A DNA stretch of 6,788 nucleotides, taken from the NCBI GenBank assembly GCA_043749975.1, contig JAYVCL010000103.1:1-6788 (forward strand), read 5' to 3'. The notes under the pieces are model-generated. The model had not been told where the DNA came from, did no database searches, and saw only the letters and a program-made list of their open reading frames with translations. Origin of the DNA: JANYJJ01 sp043749975. Lineage in GTDB: Bacteria > Pseudomonadota > Gammaproteobacteria > Burkholderiales > Burkholderiaceae_C. Below, one piece after another: positions 1-5,735 of the stretch. Position 1 is the first letter of the stretch. Each line of letters begins with the position of its first letter. The position numbers were made by a program, and so were the translations under genes.

Positions 1-29
1 CCCTCAGAATTTTCTGATCGGCGCCTTGC

Positions 30-221
30 TCAGGAATCGACGGAGGGGCCCAGGCCTTCGGTGGCGGCAGCGCGTGCGCGTGCCTCGCCTTCAGCCAGAG
101 AGCGTGCCGCCAGCACCAGCGCGCCCATCGCAAAGTCTTTGCCATGGGCTGCGGTCATTTCATTGGCAATCCGCGCGAGTTCTGCGAAAAAAGTATCTTT
201 GCTGGTCTGTTCCTGGCTCAT
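30..221 (-). CDS. Small 63-residue helical protein, last visible gene of the dehydrogenase operon
   Basis: I do not recognise this protein and assign no function. It has 63 residues, is mostly predicted helix, and is rich in Ala, Glu and Arg. It has no signal peptide, membrane segment or cysteine. Residues 8-35 look amphipathic (from KDTFFAELAR to FAMGALVLAA), followed by an Ala/Glu/Arg helix and a short polar tail. The ATG at 221 is well supported: its ATG overlaps the TGA of the WD40 gene (ATGA at 218-221), and a strong AAGGAGA ribosome-binding site lies seven bases upstream, inside the last codons of that gene. The minus frame stays open far upstream (to 1226), but that part is only a shadow of the WD40 gene. 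The tight coupling suggests the product acts with, or binds, one of the upstream proteins; this is inference. Confidence 0.75.
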   Translation of the reverse strand: MSQEQTSKDTFFAELARIANEMTAAHGKDFAMGALVLAARSLAEGEARARAAATEGLGPSVDS

Positions 222-1369
222 TGCATCGTCTCCTTGGTTGGCGGCTTCATCGCCGGTCTGTTCGAGGCACCAGTAGCAGCGCCTGACCGGAACAGCGCGC
301 CGGGCAGGCCGAGCCAGCCGAACATGCCGTCTTGGGTGCCGAAAGCAAGGCGGCTGCCGTCGCCGGCCCAGACGAGCGCGTTCACCGCACCCCCGCCCGA
401 GCCCTTGACGAACAGACCCTCGTCGCTGCCGGGCTGGCTCAACACCACCGCGCCGTTGTGATAGCCCACGGCGATCAACGATTGCTTCGGATGGCAACTG
501 AGGCAGCTCACAGGCGTGTTGCTGGGGATGCCGCATTCGACCGGCTGGTCTGCCCCGCCCGGCGGATCGAAGGCCCAGCACACCGGCCGCGTGCCTCCGC
601 TGGTGGCCAGATAGCGCCCATCGTGCGAGAACGAGAGCGACAGCGGCTGCCCAGGATAACCGCCCATTTCGATGTCGCCGCCATCGGCCACTCGCCAGCC
701 GTGCAGGGCGTTTTCCTGCATGCCGGTGACGAGGTAGCGCCCGTCGGGGCTCCAGGCCAGCGCCCGGTGATAGCCGTTCCAATTGAGCTTGCGCGGCAGG
801 CCGCTCGCGGGCCACAAGGTCACGCCGCCGCTGTGCGCAACGGCCAGGCAGCGCCCGTCGGGGCTGAAGGCGAGGGCCGTGGCCGGCGCAGCCAGCTCGA
901 TGGCGTCGCCGCCATCGGCAACCATGCGGTGAACGGTGCGCCCGCTGGCATAGGCGCGCACGCCTGTGCTGCTGCACGCCAGCGCGTCGATCCAGGCACC
1001 CGGCTGGTGGGCCAGCACCACAGGATCTCCGGCGGTGGCCATGGGCACATGCACCACGCGCCCATCGTCGCCGCCTGTGAGAAAGCCGCCGCGCAAATCG
1101 GCCGCAAGGCTCAGGCAACTGCCCGGGTGACAGGCCGCGCGCACTGGCTGCGGTGCCGGGGTCTCGGCTTCGACCAGGTTCACGCCGCCGCCCGGTTTGG
1201 GCTCGACGTGGGGGCCGTCCGCCCACTTCGCATCGACCACCGCAAGATGACCGTCCCCCAGCGCGAAGCCGAAGGCGCAGACCTTGGGGTCCCAGGCCGC
1301 GGCGACCACCGGCACGCCGAGCTCCCAGGAAGTACCGAGCACGTTGAGCAAGGGGGGTGGTGCGTTCAT
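218..1369 (-). CDS. WD40-repeat beta-propeller protein, cytoplasmic
   Basis: The protein has 383 residues with about eight WD40-like repeats, at roughly residues 22-47, 86-110, 127-151, 163-188, 202-227, 242-267, 286-311 and 328-353. The clearest carry the usual SPDGRYL turn followed by a strand ending in W (for example AFSPDGRCLAV, AWSPDGRYLVTG, SFSHDGRYLATSG). Such propellers are protein-binding scaffolds and have no catalytic residues. There is no signal peptide or membrane segment, so it should act in the cytoplasm. The last 25 residues are a polar, unstructured tail. Its ATG overlaps the TGA of the upstream GTPase gene (ATGA at 1366-1369), and its own TGA overlaps the start of the next gene. 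Only a weak ribosome-binding site is visible, so translation probably depends on coupling. A role as scaffold or partner for the GTPase or dehydrogenase is inference from position. Confidence 0.9.
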   Translation of the reverse strand: MNAPPPLLNVLGTSWELGVPVVAAAWDPKVCAFGFALGDGHLAVVDAKWADGPHVEPKPGGGVNLVEAETPAPQPVRAACHPGSCLSLAADLRGGFLTGGDDGRVVHVPMATAGDPVVLAHQPGAWIDALACSSTGVRAYASGRTVHRMVADGGDAIELAAPATALAFSPDGRCLAVAHSGGVTLWPASGLPRKLNWNGYHRALAWSPDGRYLVTGMQENALHGWRVADGGDIEMGGYPGQPLSLSFSHDGRYLATSGGTRPVCWAFDPPGGADQPVECGIPSNTPVSCLSCHPKQSLIAVGYHNGAVVLSQPGSDEGLFVKGSGGGAVNALVWAGDGSRLAFGTQDGMFGWLGLPGALFRSGAATGASNRPAMKPPTKETMQ

Positions 1370-2436
1370 GAAGTCATCTCGCTGGAAACTGTTGGGTGAG
1401 TCACCACTTCGTCAGCGTTGCCGGCGTGGCCAGCATCCTCAACATCGGCCAGGCAGTGCTCGAGCTCGCCGCGCAGCTCTTCAGTATCGATCTGGCGGCC
1501 AATAAATACCAGCCGCGTCTCGCGTGCCTCGCCCTCGGCCCAGGCGCGGTCGAGGCCGCTGTCCACCGTCATGTGCACCGCCTGAAACACGAAGCGGCGT
1601 GGCTCGCCCTCGAACGCCACGATGCCTTTGGCGCGCAACAGATCGGCACCGCGCTCGGCCACCAGCCGCTGCAACCACGGCAGGAAGCGGCTGCGCTCGA
1701 GTGGGCGCGCAAAGCTCAGCGCCACGCTGCTCAGGCCCTCGCTGTGGCGCGGCGAATCGAGGGGCCGGTAGACGTGAGATCGCGGCCCGGCCGCTGCCGC
1801 GCCGAGCTGAGGCAGCGGTATTCGCAAACGCTTGATGTCGAAGGCACCGCGGTCGAGCAGCGCCGCCAGCGGAACGTCGCCATGCACCGAACGCCGCAAC
1901 TCGGCCGTCGGGTTGATCTGCTGCACCGCCTGCTCGGCCTCGGCCAGCATGGCTGCGTCAGTCAGGTCGGCCTTGTTGAGCAACACCAGGTCGGCCTGTG
2001 CGAGTTGCGCACCCGCTTCGGGCACGTCGCGCAATTGCGCGGCCAGGTGCCTTGCATCGGCCACGCAGATCACGCTGTCGAGGCGCGTGTGCTGGCGCAG
2101 CAGGTCATCGAAATAGAAGGTCTGTACCACGGGCGCCGGGTCGGCCAGGCCCGAAGTCTCGATCACGATACCGTCGAAGCCGCCGGGGCGGCGCACCAGG
2201 TTGCTGGCCACACGGATCAGGTCGCCGCGCAACTTGCAGCAGACACAGCCGTTGTTCAGCTCGTAGACCTCGTCCTCGGCCCCGATGACAAGCGAGCCGT
2301 CGATGCCGAGTTCGCCGTACTCGTTGACGATCACCGCATAGCGCTTGCCCTCGGCACCGCGCAGCAAACGGTTCAGCAGCGTGGTCTTGCCCGCGCCGAG
2401 AAAGCCGGTCAACACCGTCACCGGAATGAGAGCCAT
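1366..2436 (-). CDS. CobW/COG0523-family GTPase, putative metal chaperone
   Basis: This is a G3E-class P-loop GTPase of 356 residues. The Walker A motif GFLGAGKT is at 11-18, and the family hallmark metal-binding CxCC is at 64-67 (NNGCVCCKL). ETSGLADP is at 93-100 and the guanine-specificity NKAD at 154-157. A CobW C-terminal domain covers about 235-335 (ARPLERSRF, LLRAKGI, FVFQAVHMTVD). Family members use GTP hydrolysis to deliver metals such as zinc or cobalt, or act as metallocentre activators; the metal cannot be read from sequence. The His-rich linker of many relatives is nearly absent here, with only H221 and H231 between 209 and 235. I chose ATG at 2436 because AGAGGA lies a few bases upstream; the in-frame TTG just before it is not needed. 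It follows the dehydrogenase gene after 82 bases and overlaps the WD40 gene by ATGA. Confidence 0.95.
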   Translation of the reverse strand: MALIPVTVLTGFLGAGKTTLLNRLLRGAEGKRYAVIVNEYGELGIDGSLVIGAEDEVYELNNGCVCCKLRGDLIRVASNLVRRPGGFDGIVIETSGLADPAPVVQTFYFDDLLRQHTRLDSVICVADARHLAAQLRDVPEAGAQLAQADLVLLNKADLTDAAMLAEAEQAVQQINPTAELRRSVHGDVPLAALLDRGAFDIKRLRIPLPQLGAAAAGPRSHVYRPLDSPRHSEGLSSVALSFARPLERSRFLPWLQRLVAERGADLLRAKGIVAFEGEPRRFVFQAVHMTVDSGLDRAWAEGEARETRLVFIGRQIDTEELRGELEHCLADVEDAGHAGNADEVVTHPTVSSEMTS

Positions 2437-2518
2437 CAAAATCCTCTGCGCTAGCGAAGCGTCGTGCTGAACAACATGGCGAATACGAGCGCGATCAAAC
2501 GATCACGCCATGACGCGA

Positions 2519-3562
2519 TCACGGAATGAGTACGGCGCGGCCTTTGATCTTGCCGTGGTGCAGGTCGAGCAAGGCCTGGTTCGCGTCCTTCAGTTTGTAT
2601 TCGCGCGTCTTCAGGTGCACCAGGCCGCGGTCGGCCAGGGCCATCAACTCGATCAACTCGGGGTAGGTGCCCACCAGGTTGCCGACGATGCTTTTTTCGC
2701 TGGTGATCATGTCGATCGAAGGCAACTCGATCTTGCCGCCGTAGCCGACGATGTAGTAGACGCCGGCGTTGCGCGTCATGGCCAATCCCTTGGAGATGGC
2801 ATCGCCCTCGCCGACGAAATCGATCACCGCTTCGGCACCCTTGCCGCGGGTGAGTTCGAGCACGCGCTCGACCTCGTTGCCATCGGCCTTCACCAGATGG
2901 TGGGCGCCGCATTCCTTGGCGAGTTGCAGCGCTGTCTCGGAACGGTCGACGATGATGATTTCTGCCGCGCACAGCGCCGCCAGCACCTGGATGCCGATGT
3001 GACCGAGCCCGCCGGCACCGATCACCACCGCGTACTCGCCCGGCAGCAAATGGCGCGAGGCCTTTTTCGCGGCGCGGTAGGCGGTCAGGCCGGCGTCGGT
3101 GTAAGGCGCCACGTCTTTCGGTGCCAGGGTCTTGGGCAGCTTGATCAGCGAGCGCTGGCCGGTACGCAGCAACTCGGCGTAACCGCCGTCGGCATTGATG
3201 CCGGGGAAGCGGCTTTCTTCGGCATGCATGTCATCGCCACGGCGGCAGGCCAGGCAATGGCCGCTGGTGACCAGCGGGTGGCAGATGACGGCATCGCCGA
3301 CCTTGACGCCAGTGACCGCCGAGCCCATGGCCTCGACCCAGCCAGCGTTCTCGTGACCCATGATGTAGGGCAGCTTGACCTCGACCTTGCTGCGCCAGAT
3401 GCCTTCGACCACGTGCAGGTCGGTGCGGCACACACCGGCACCGCCAATGCGAACGATCACGTCGGTGGGGCTCTCGATTTTCGGGTCGGGCACGTCTTCG
3501 TAGTGCACGAAGGCGTCGCTGCTGAGGGTCTCGTCGTACTGGTGCAGCACTGCGGCTTTCAT
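2519..3562 (-). CDS. Zinc-type medium-chain alcohol dehydrogenase, NAD-dependent
   Basis: The protein has 347 residues, normal for the medium-chain dehydrogenase family, which oxidises alcohols to aldehydes or ketones (or the reverse) in the cytoplasm. The N-terminal GroES-like domain has catalytic-zinc ligands C45 (GVCRTDLH) and H70/E71 (GHENAGWVE), with D156 (TDAGLTAY) as the likely third ligand. The Rossmann fold has GAGGLG at 182-187, and D206 at the end of the second strand (IIIVDRSE) favours NAD over NADP. The structural-zinc lobe is odd: the expected four cysteines are S100, C103, C106 and A114, so two are missing. The ATG at 3562 has a good AGGAGA site about six bases upstream. It is the first gene of the minus-strand operon, downstream of a sigma-54-type promoter. 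The natural substrate cannot be told from sequence. Confidence 0.95.
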   Translation of the reverse strand: MKAAVLHQYDETLSSDAFVHYEDVPDPKIESPTDVIVRIGGAGVCRTDLHVVEGIWRSKVEVKLPYIMGHENAGWVEAMGSAVTGVKVGDAVICHPLVTSGHCLACRRGDDMHAEESRFPGINADGGYAELLRTGQRSLIKLPKTLAPKDVAPYTDAGLTAYRAAKKASRHLLPGEYAVVIGAGGLGHIGIQVLAALCAAEIIIVDRSETALQLAKECGAHHLVKADGNEVERVLELTRGKGAEAVIDFVGEGDAISKGLAMTRNAGVYYIVGYGGKIELPSIDMITSEKSIVGNLVGTYPELIELMALADRGLVHLKTREYKLKDANQALLDLHHGKIKGRAVLIP

Positions 3563-3631
3563 GCTTGGTCTCCTGTTGTTCGGATGGGGAAGGGGCAGCC
3601 CTCAGGTCACCGCTGCTTGTTCAACTTCGTT

Positions 3632-3647
3632 TGCAATTGGCGTGCCG
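3632..3647 (-). promoter_or_regulatory. Sigma-54 (-24/-12) promoter for the dehydrogenase operon
   Basis: On the minus strand the sequence reads CGGCACGCCAATTGCA, against the RpoN consensus TGGCACG-N4-TTGCA. The invariant GG (-24) and GC (-12) are both present and exactly ten bases apart; the only clear mismatch is C for the leading T. Transcription should begin near 3621, giving a leader of about 60 bases before the ATG at 3562, which contains the AGGAGA ribosome-binding site. RpoN promoters need an enhancer-binding activator; no gene for one is visible in the window. The spacing and match are seen directly; promoter activity is inference. Confidence 0.6.
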
Positions 3648-3737
3648 TTCGCATGCGCGTTTCAGCTATCCGTTGCAAGCCCTTGAATTGACTGGGAAAG
3701 TTCGCCGCCACTGCGGTTTTCCCGGGGCCTCGCCAGC

Positions 3738-3796
3738 ACACCGGGTGTCGCGAGATCGGACGCACCGCCCTTGTTCGTCCGATACCGCAACGCGAC
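3738..3796. promoter_or_regulatory. Cluster of inverted repeats, possible activator-binding sites for the sigma-54 promoter
   Basis: Three inverted repeats are packed here: ACACC-G-GGTGT at 3738-3748; ATCGGACG at 3755-3762 with CGTCCGAT at 3776-3783; and GTCGCG at 3747-3752 with CGCGAC at 3791-3796. They lie about 90-165 bases upstream of the -24/-12 element, the usual distance for enhancer-type sites bound by dimers of sigma-54 activators. The two larger repeats have nearly the same centre (about 3769 and 3771), so one of them may be incidental. Which activator would bind is unknown. Confidence 0.35.
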
Positions 3797-3844
3797 CCAT
3801 AACCGCGTTTTCCCTTGCCTGCCTGAACAACCCCGCTTTGCCAC

Positions 3845-3864
3845 GTCATGCATTTGCGCATGAC
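3845..3864. repeat. Perfect 7-base inverted repeat, GTCATGC / GCATGAC
   Basis: GTCATGC at 3845-3851 and GCATGAC at 3858-3864 are exact reverse complements around a six-base spacer. The repeat lies about 100 bases upstream of the membrane-protein gene, just before the TTGACA at 3925. It has the size of a dimeric repressor or activator site. It is not a terminator, because no T-run follows on either strand. Function unknown. Confidence 0.4.
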
Positions 3865-3960
3865 TGGCATGCAGGGCCGGGCCTGGACAAGCGCGCCGCA
3901 GCTTGAGAAAGTTGCTTCCGTGGCTTGACATACAAGCTGCATTCAACTCACGAGCCCATC

Positions 3961-4848
3961 ATGTCCGAGCCATCGACTTCTGCCTTTCAACCCAGCACAT
4001 CACCTGCGGTCAGCGGCCTGGCCGAGACGCTGGCTGCCCTGATGTCGCACAGCCGCTGGCTCAGCATCGGTGGCGCGCTGTTGCTGTTGGTTATGTTGCC
4101 CACGTTCGCGCTGTCGCTGCTGCACCCGCAGCAGTTCAACGGCATCGACGCCTACGACAAGCCATTGAAGTTCCAGCTCTCGCTGGCTGTCTATTTGCTG
4201 AGCCTGGCATGGATGCGCGGTCACCTGACGCCCGCCGGCCGCGCCCGCCGCGTGGCGGTGCTGACCGACGTGGTGCCGACCATCGCTGCGTTTGGCGAAG
4301 CGGCCTACATCCTGTGGCGGGCCAGCCGCGGCGAGGCGTCGCACTTCAACCTGGCTTCACCACTGGCCGCCGCGCTGTACGGCCTGATGGGTGTTGGCGC
4401 GCTGCTGTTGGTGGCGGCTTCGGGCGTGCTGGCGTGGTTGCTGCGCCGCCACGCACACGCAAGTCTGAATGCCGCCTACCTGGCCAGCGTGCGCCATGGG
4501 CTGTGGCTGACGATGATCCTCGGTGGCCTGGTCGGCGCCTACCTCAGCAGCCAGACCGGCCACGCGGTGGTCGGCACCCCGGGCGGCACCCTGGGCGGCA
4601 TTCTCAACGACAGCTTCGGCCTGCCGCTGGCCGGTTGGTCTCGCGTGGCGGGTGATTTGCGGGTGCCGCACTTCTTCGGCATCCATGCAATGCAGCTTCT
4701 GCCGCTGTTCGGCTGGGCGCTCGCGCGGCGATGGAGCGAGCCGGCTGCCAGCACCGCCGTGCATGCCGCGGCCATTGCCTATGCTGCGTTCACGATATTG
4801 ACGTTCGTGCAGGCTGCGGCTGGCGTGCCCTTTTTGTTCGGGCTTTGA
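3961..4848 (+). CDS. Multi-pass inner-membrane protein of unknown function
   Basis: The protein has 295 residues with about seven hydrophobic segments, near 34-54, 71-86, 100-119, 138-161, 180-197, 239-255 and 266-288. The first 30 residues are polar and rich in Ser and Pro. I know of no named function. Stretches that look conserved rather than merely hydrophobic are DKPLKFQLS (66-74), RGEASHFN (123-130) and GDLRVPHFFGIHAMQ (231-245); their charged or histidine residues at membrane edges could bind a ligand or cofactor, which is speculation. I chose the ATG at 3961 over an in-frame TTG at 3925 because the TTG overlaps a TTGACA hexamer and would add twelve polar residues without a better ribosome-binding site. 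Neither start has a clear one. It lies 25 bases upstream of the ABA4-like gene in the same direction and probably shares its transcript. Confidence 0.85.
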   Translation: MSEPSTSAFQPSTSPAVSGLAETLAALMSHSRWLSIGGALLLLVMLPTFALSLLHPQQFNGIDAYDKPLKFQLSLAVYLLSLAWMRGHLTPAGRARRVAVLTDVVPTIAAFGEAAYILWRASRGEASHFNLASPLAAALYGLMGVGALLLVAASGVLAWLLRRHAHASLNAAYLASVRHGLWLTMILGGLVGAYLSSQTGHAVVGTPGGTLGGILNDSFGLPLAGWSRVAGDLRVPHFFGIHAMQLLPLFGWALARRWSEPAASTAVHAAAIAYAAFTILTFVQAAAGVPFLFGL

Positions 4849-4873
4849 TTCGTTTTTCAAAGGAACGCCTCCC

Positions 4874-5311
4874 GTGTTGGACACCGTTTTCTCTGCAGCC
4901 AATGCGCTGGCGATGGCGGGCTGGCTGTGCCTGCTGGCCGCGCCACGGGCCCGCTGGTCACACGGCTGGGTCGCGGGCATCGGCATACCGGCGCTGCTCT
5001 CGGTCGGCTACATCGTGCTGATGGCCACCCAGTGGCGACCCGGACACGGCGGGTTCGGCTCGCTCACGCAGGTGTCGCAACTGTTCGAGTCGCGCGGCGT
5101 GCTACTGGCCGGCTGGGTGCACTACCTTGCGTTCGACCTGTTCATCGGTGCATGGCAAGCCCGCCGCGCCGCCGAGCGGGGCATCAGCCGCTGGATTTTG
5201 TCGCCGTGCCTGGTGTTGACCTTCCTGCTCGGGCCCGTGGGCTGGCTGCTGTTCATCACGGCAGATCTGGCACGCCGTGGCGAACTTGAACCAAAGAGCA
5301 GAGGATTGTGA
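4874..5311 (+). CDS. ABA4-like (DUF4281) membrane protein
   Basis: This is a small polytopic membrane protein of 145 residues with four hydrophobic segments, about 4-22, 34-52, 75-95 and 108-130. It matches my recall of the DUF4281/ABA4-like family: SLTQVSQLF (63-71), then WVHYLAFDLFIGAWQARRA (81-99), then PCLVLTFLLGPVGWLLF (111-127). The plant member ABA4 is needed for neoxanthin formation in abscisic acid biosynthesis; bacterial members have no established role that I know of. The start is the GTG at 4874, with AAAGGA at 4859-4864 nine bases upstream; a TTG at 4877 is the next candidate. It follows the preceding membrane-protein gene by 25 bases, suggesting a two-gene operon. No carotenoid gene is visible nearby, so a pigment role is not supported by context. 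Confidence 0.9.
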   Translation: MLDTVFSAANALAMAGWLCLLAAPRARWSHGWVAGIGIPALLSVGYIVLMATQWRPGHGGFGSLTQVSQLFESRGVLLAGWVHYLAFDLFIGAWQARRAAERGISRWILSPCLVLTFLLGPVGWLLFITADLARRGELEPKSRGL

Positions 5312-5688
5312 GAGAGAAGCAGGCCGCGCAAGCGGCGAGGTGGTGGTCAAGCGACTGGCCAGTGACCTGAAGCGATCATTCCCCGCCACGACCGGGTTCT
5401 CGGCAGCCAGCCGATGGCGCATGCGCAGCCACACGAGCTCTACGCGGCGCCGGAGTTTCTGGCAGAAATTGTGAGAGGAATCAACCGGCGCATCGCCGTC
5501 TCGTAGGGGCATCACATCGAAACCTTCACCGAGTGCGGCGGAGCCAAAATTGACCCCAGCGAGGACGGTTTTTGTCGAATCCTCCGGCTCATGGCCATAC
5601 TGACCTTCATTCACGTCAATACGAGCAGGAAGAAAACGAATACAAATACGGCTTGGCAATGAAAAGGACAAAGAACAATTGACTACGT
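5312..5688. other. Long gap without a convincing gene, possible remnants of older insertions
   Basis: Nothing here passes as a complete gene. A minus-strand frame is open from 5761 down to 5102 with GC-rich third positions between about 5320 and 5510, but its far end runs antisense through the ABA4-like gene, and I recognise nothing in it. A plus frame of 46 codons (5366-5503) also looks coding-like in composition, with an internal ATG at 5414, but has no clear ribosome-binding site. From about 5570 the DNA becomes AT-richer than the rest of the window, as in transferred DNA. The phrase at 5544-5557 (CCAAAATTGACCCC) reminds me of sequence beside IS21-family ends, but that is memory only. Confidence 0.5.
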
Positions 5689-5699
5689 GGGAAGTCCCT
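5689..5699. repeat. Left copy of an 11-base inverted repeat flanking the acetyltransferase gene
   Basis: GGGAAGTCCCT at 5689-5699 is the exact reverse complement of AGGGACTTCCC at 6347-6357. The pair encloses the acetyltransferase gene. The core is itself nearly palindromic, which makes chance matches a little easier. Partial copies of the core recur at 6409-6415 and 6442-6450 next to the transposase gene. Confidence 0.5.
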
Positions 5700-5735
5700 G
5701 TAAAGGGCGTCACTGTGGTCACCACAACTTTACAG
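5698..5735. repeat. Hairpin over the stop codon of the acetyltransferase gene
   Basis: CTGTAAAG at 5698-5705 pairs with CTTTACAG at 5728-5735, and inside it TGTGGT (5714-5719) pairs with ACCACA (5721-5726) around a single C. The right arm covers the stop codon at 5730-5732. There is an eight-base bulge on one side. No T-run follows in the gene's direction, so it is not a standard intrinsic terminator; it could still slow RNA decay or be a recombination-type structure. Confidence 0.45.

Larger units (their letters stand above)
3563..3960. other. Divergent regulatory region between the dehydrogenase operon and the membrane-protein pair
   Basis: These 398 bases lie between two divergent transcription units and show no convincing gene; the short frames in it have atypical composition and no ribosome-binding site. 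The half near the dehydrogenase holds a sigma-54-type promoter, and the middle holds several inverted repeats. Toward the plus-strand genes there is a 7-base inverted repeat at 3845-3864 and a consensus TTGACA at 3925-3930. At the normal 16-18 base spacing from TTGACA I see only a poor -10 (TCACGA at 3948-3953). If used, it would start transcription almost at the ATG at 3961, which also lacks a clear ribosome-binding site. Confidence 0.7.

Noticed and set aside
4..17. TCAGAA-TT-TTCTGA palindrome after the operon as a terminator
   Set aside because: The stem is short and AT-rich with a two-base loop and no following T-run; the window ends here, so the operon may continue.
491..505. CxxCH motif (residues 289-293) in the WD40 protein, as in c-type cytochromes
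   Set aside because: The protein has no signal peptide and would stay in the cytoplasm, where haem c is not attached; the motif sits in an ordinary propeller strand.
222..1226. Long minus-strand extension upstream of the 63-residue protein, giving a 398-residue frame
   Set aside because: It overlaps the WD40 gene in another frame on the same strand, is dominated by Arg, Gly and Ala, and the real start has its own ribosome-binding site at 221.
2437..2439. TTG as the start of the CobW GTPase
   Set aside because: It would add one residue; the next codon is ATG and is well spaced from AGAGGA.
332..3691. Three long plus-strand open frames (332-1399, 1396-2454, 2510-3691)
   Set aside because: They lie antisense to the WD40, GTPase and dehydrogenase genes and their translations are His/Ala/Gln-rich with no family motifs, typical of shadows in GC-rich genes.
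3925..3927. TTG as the start of the membrane protein
   Set aside because: The added twelve residues are polar and not family-like, there is no ribosome-binding site, and the TTG is part of a TTGACA hexamer.
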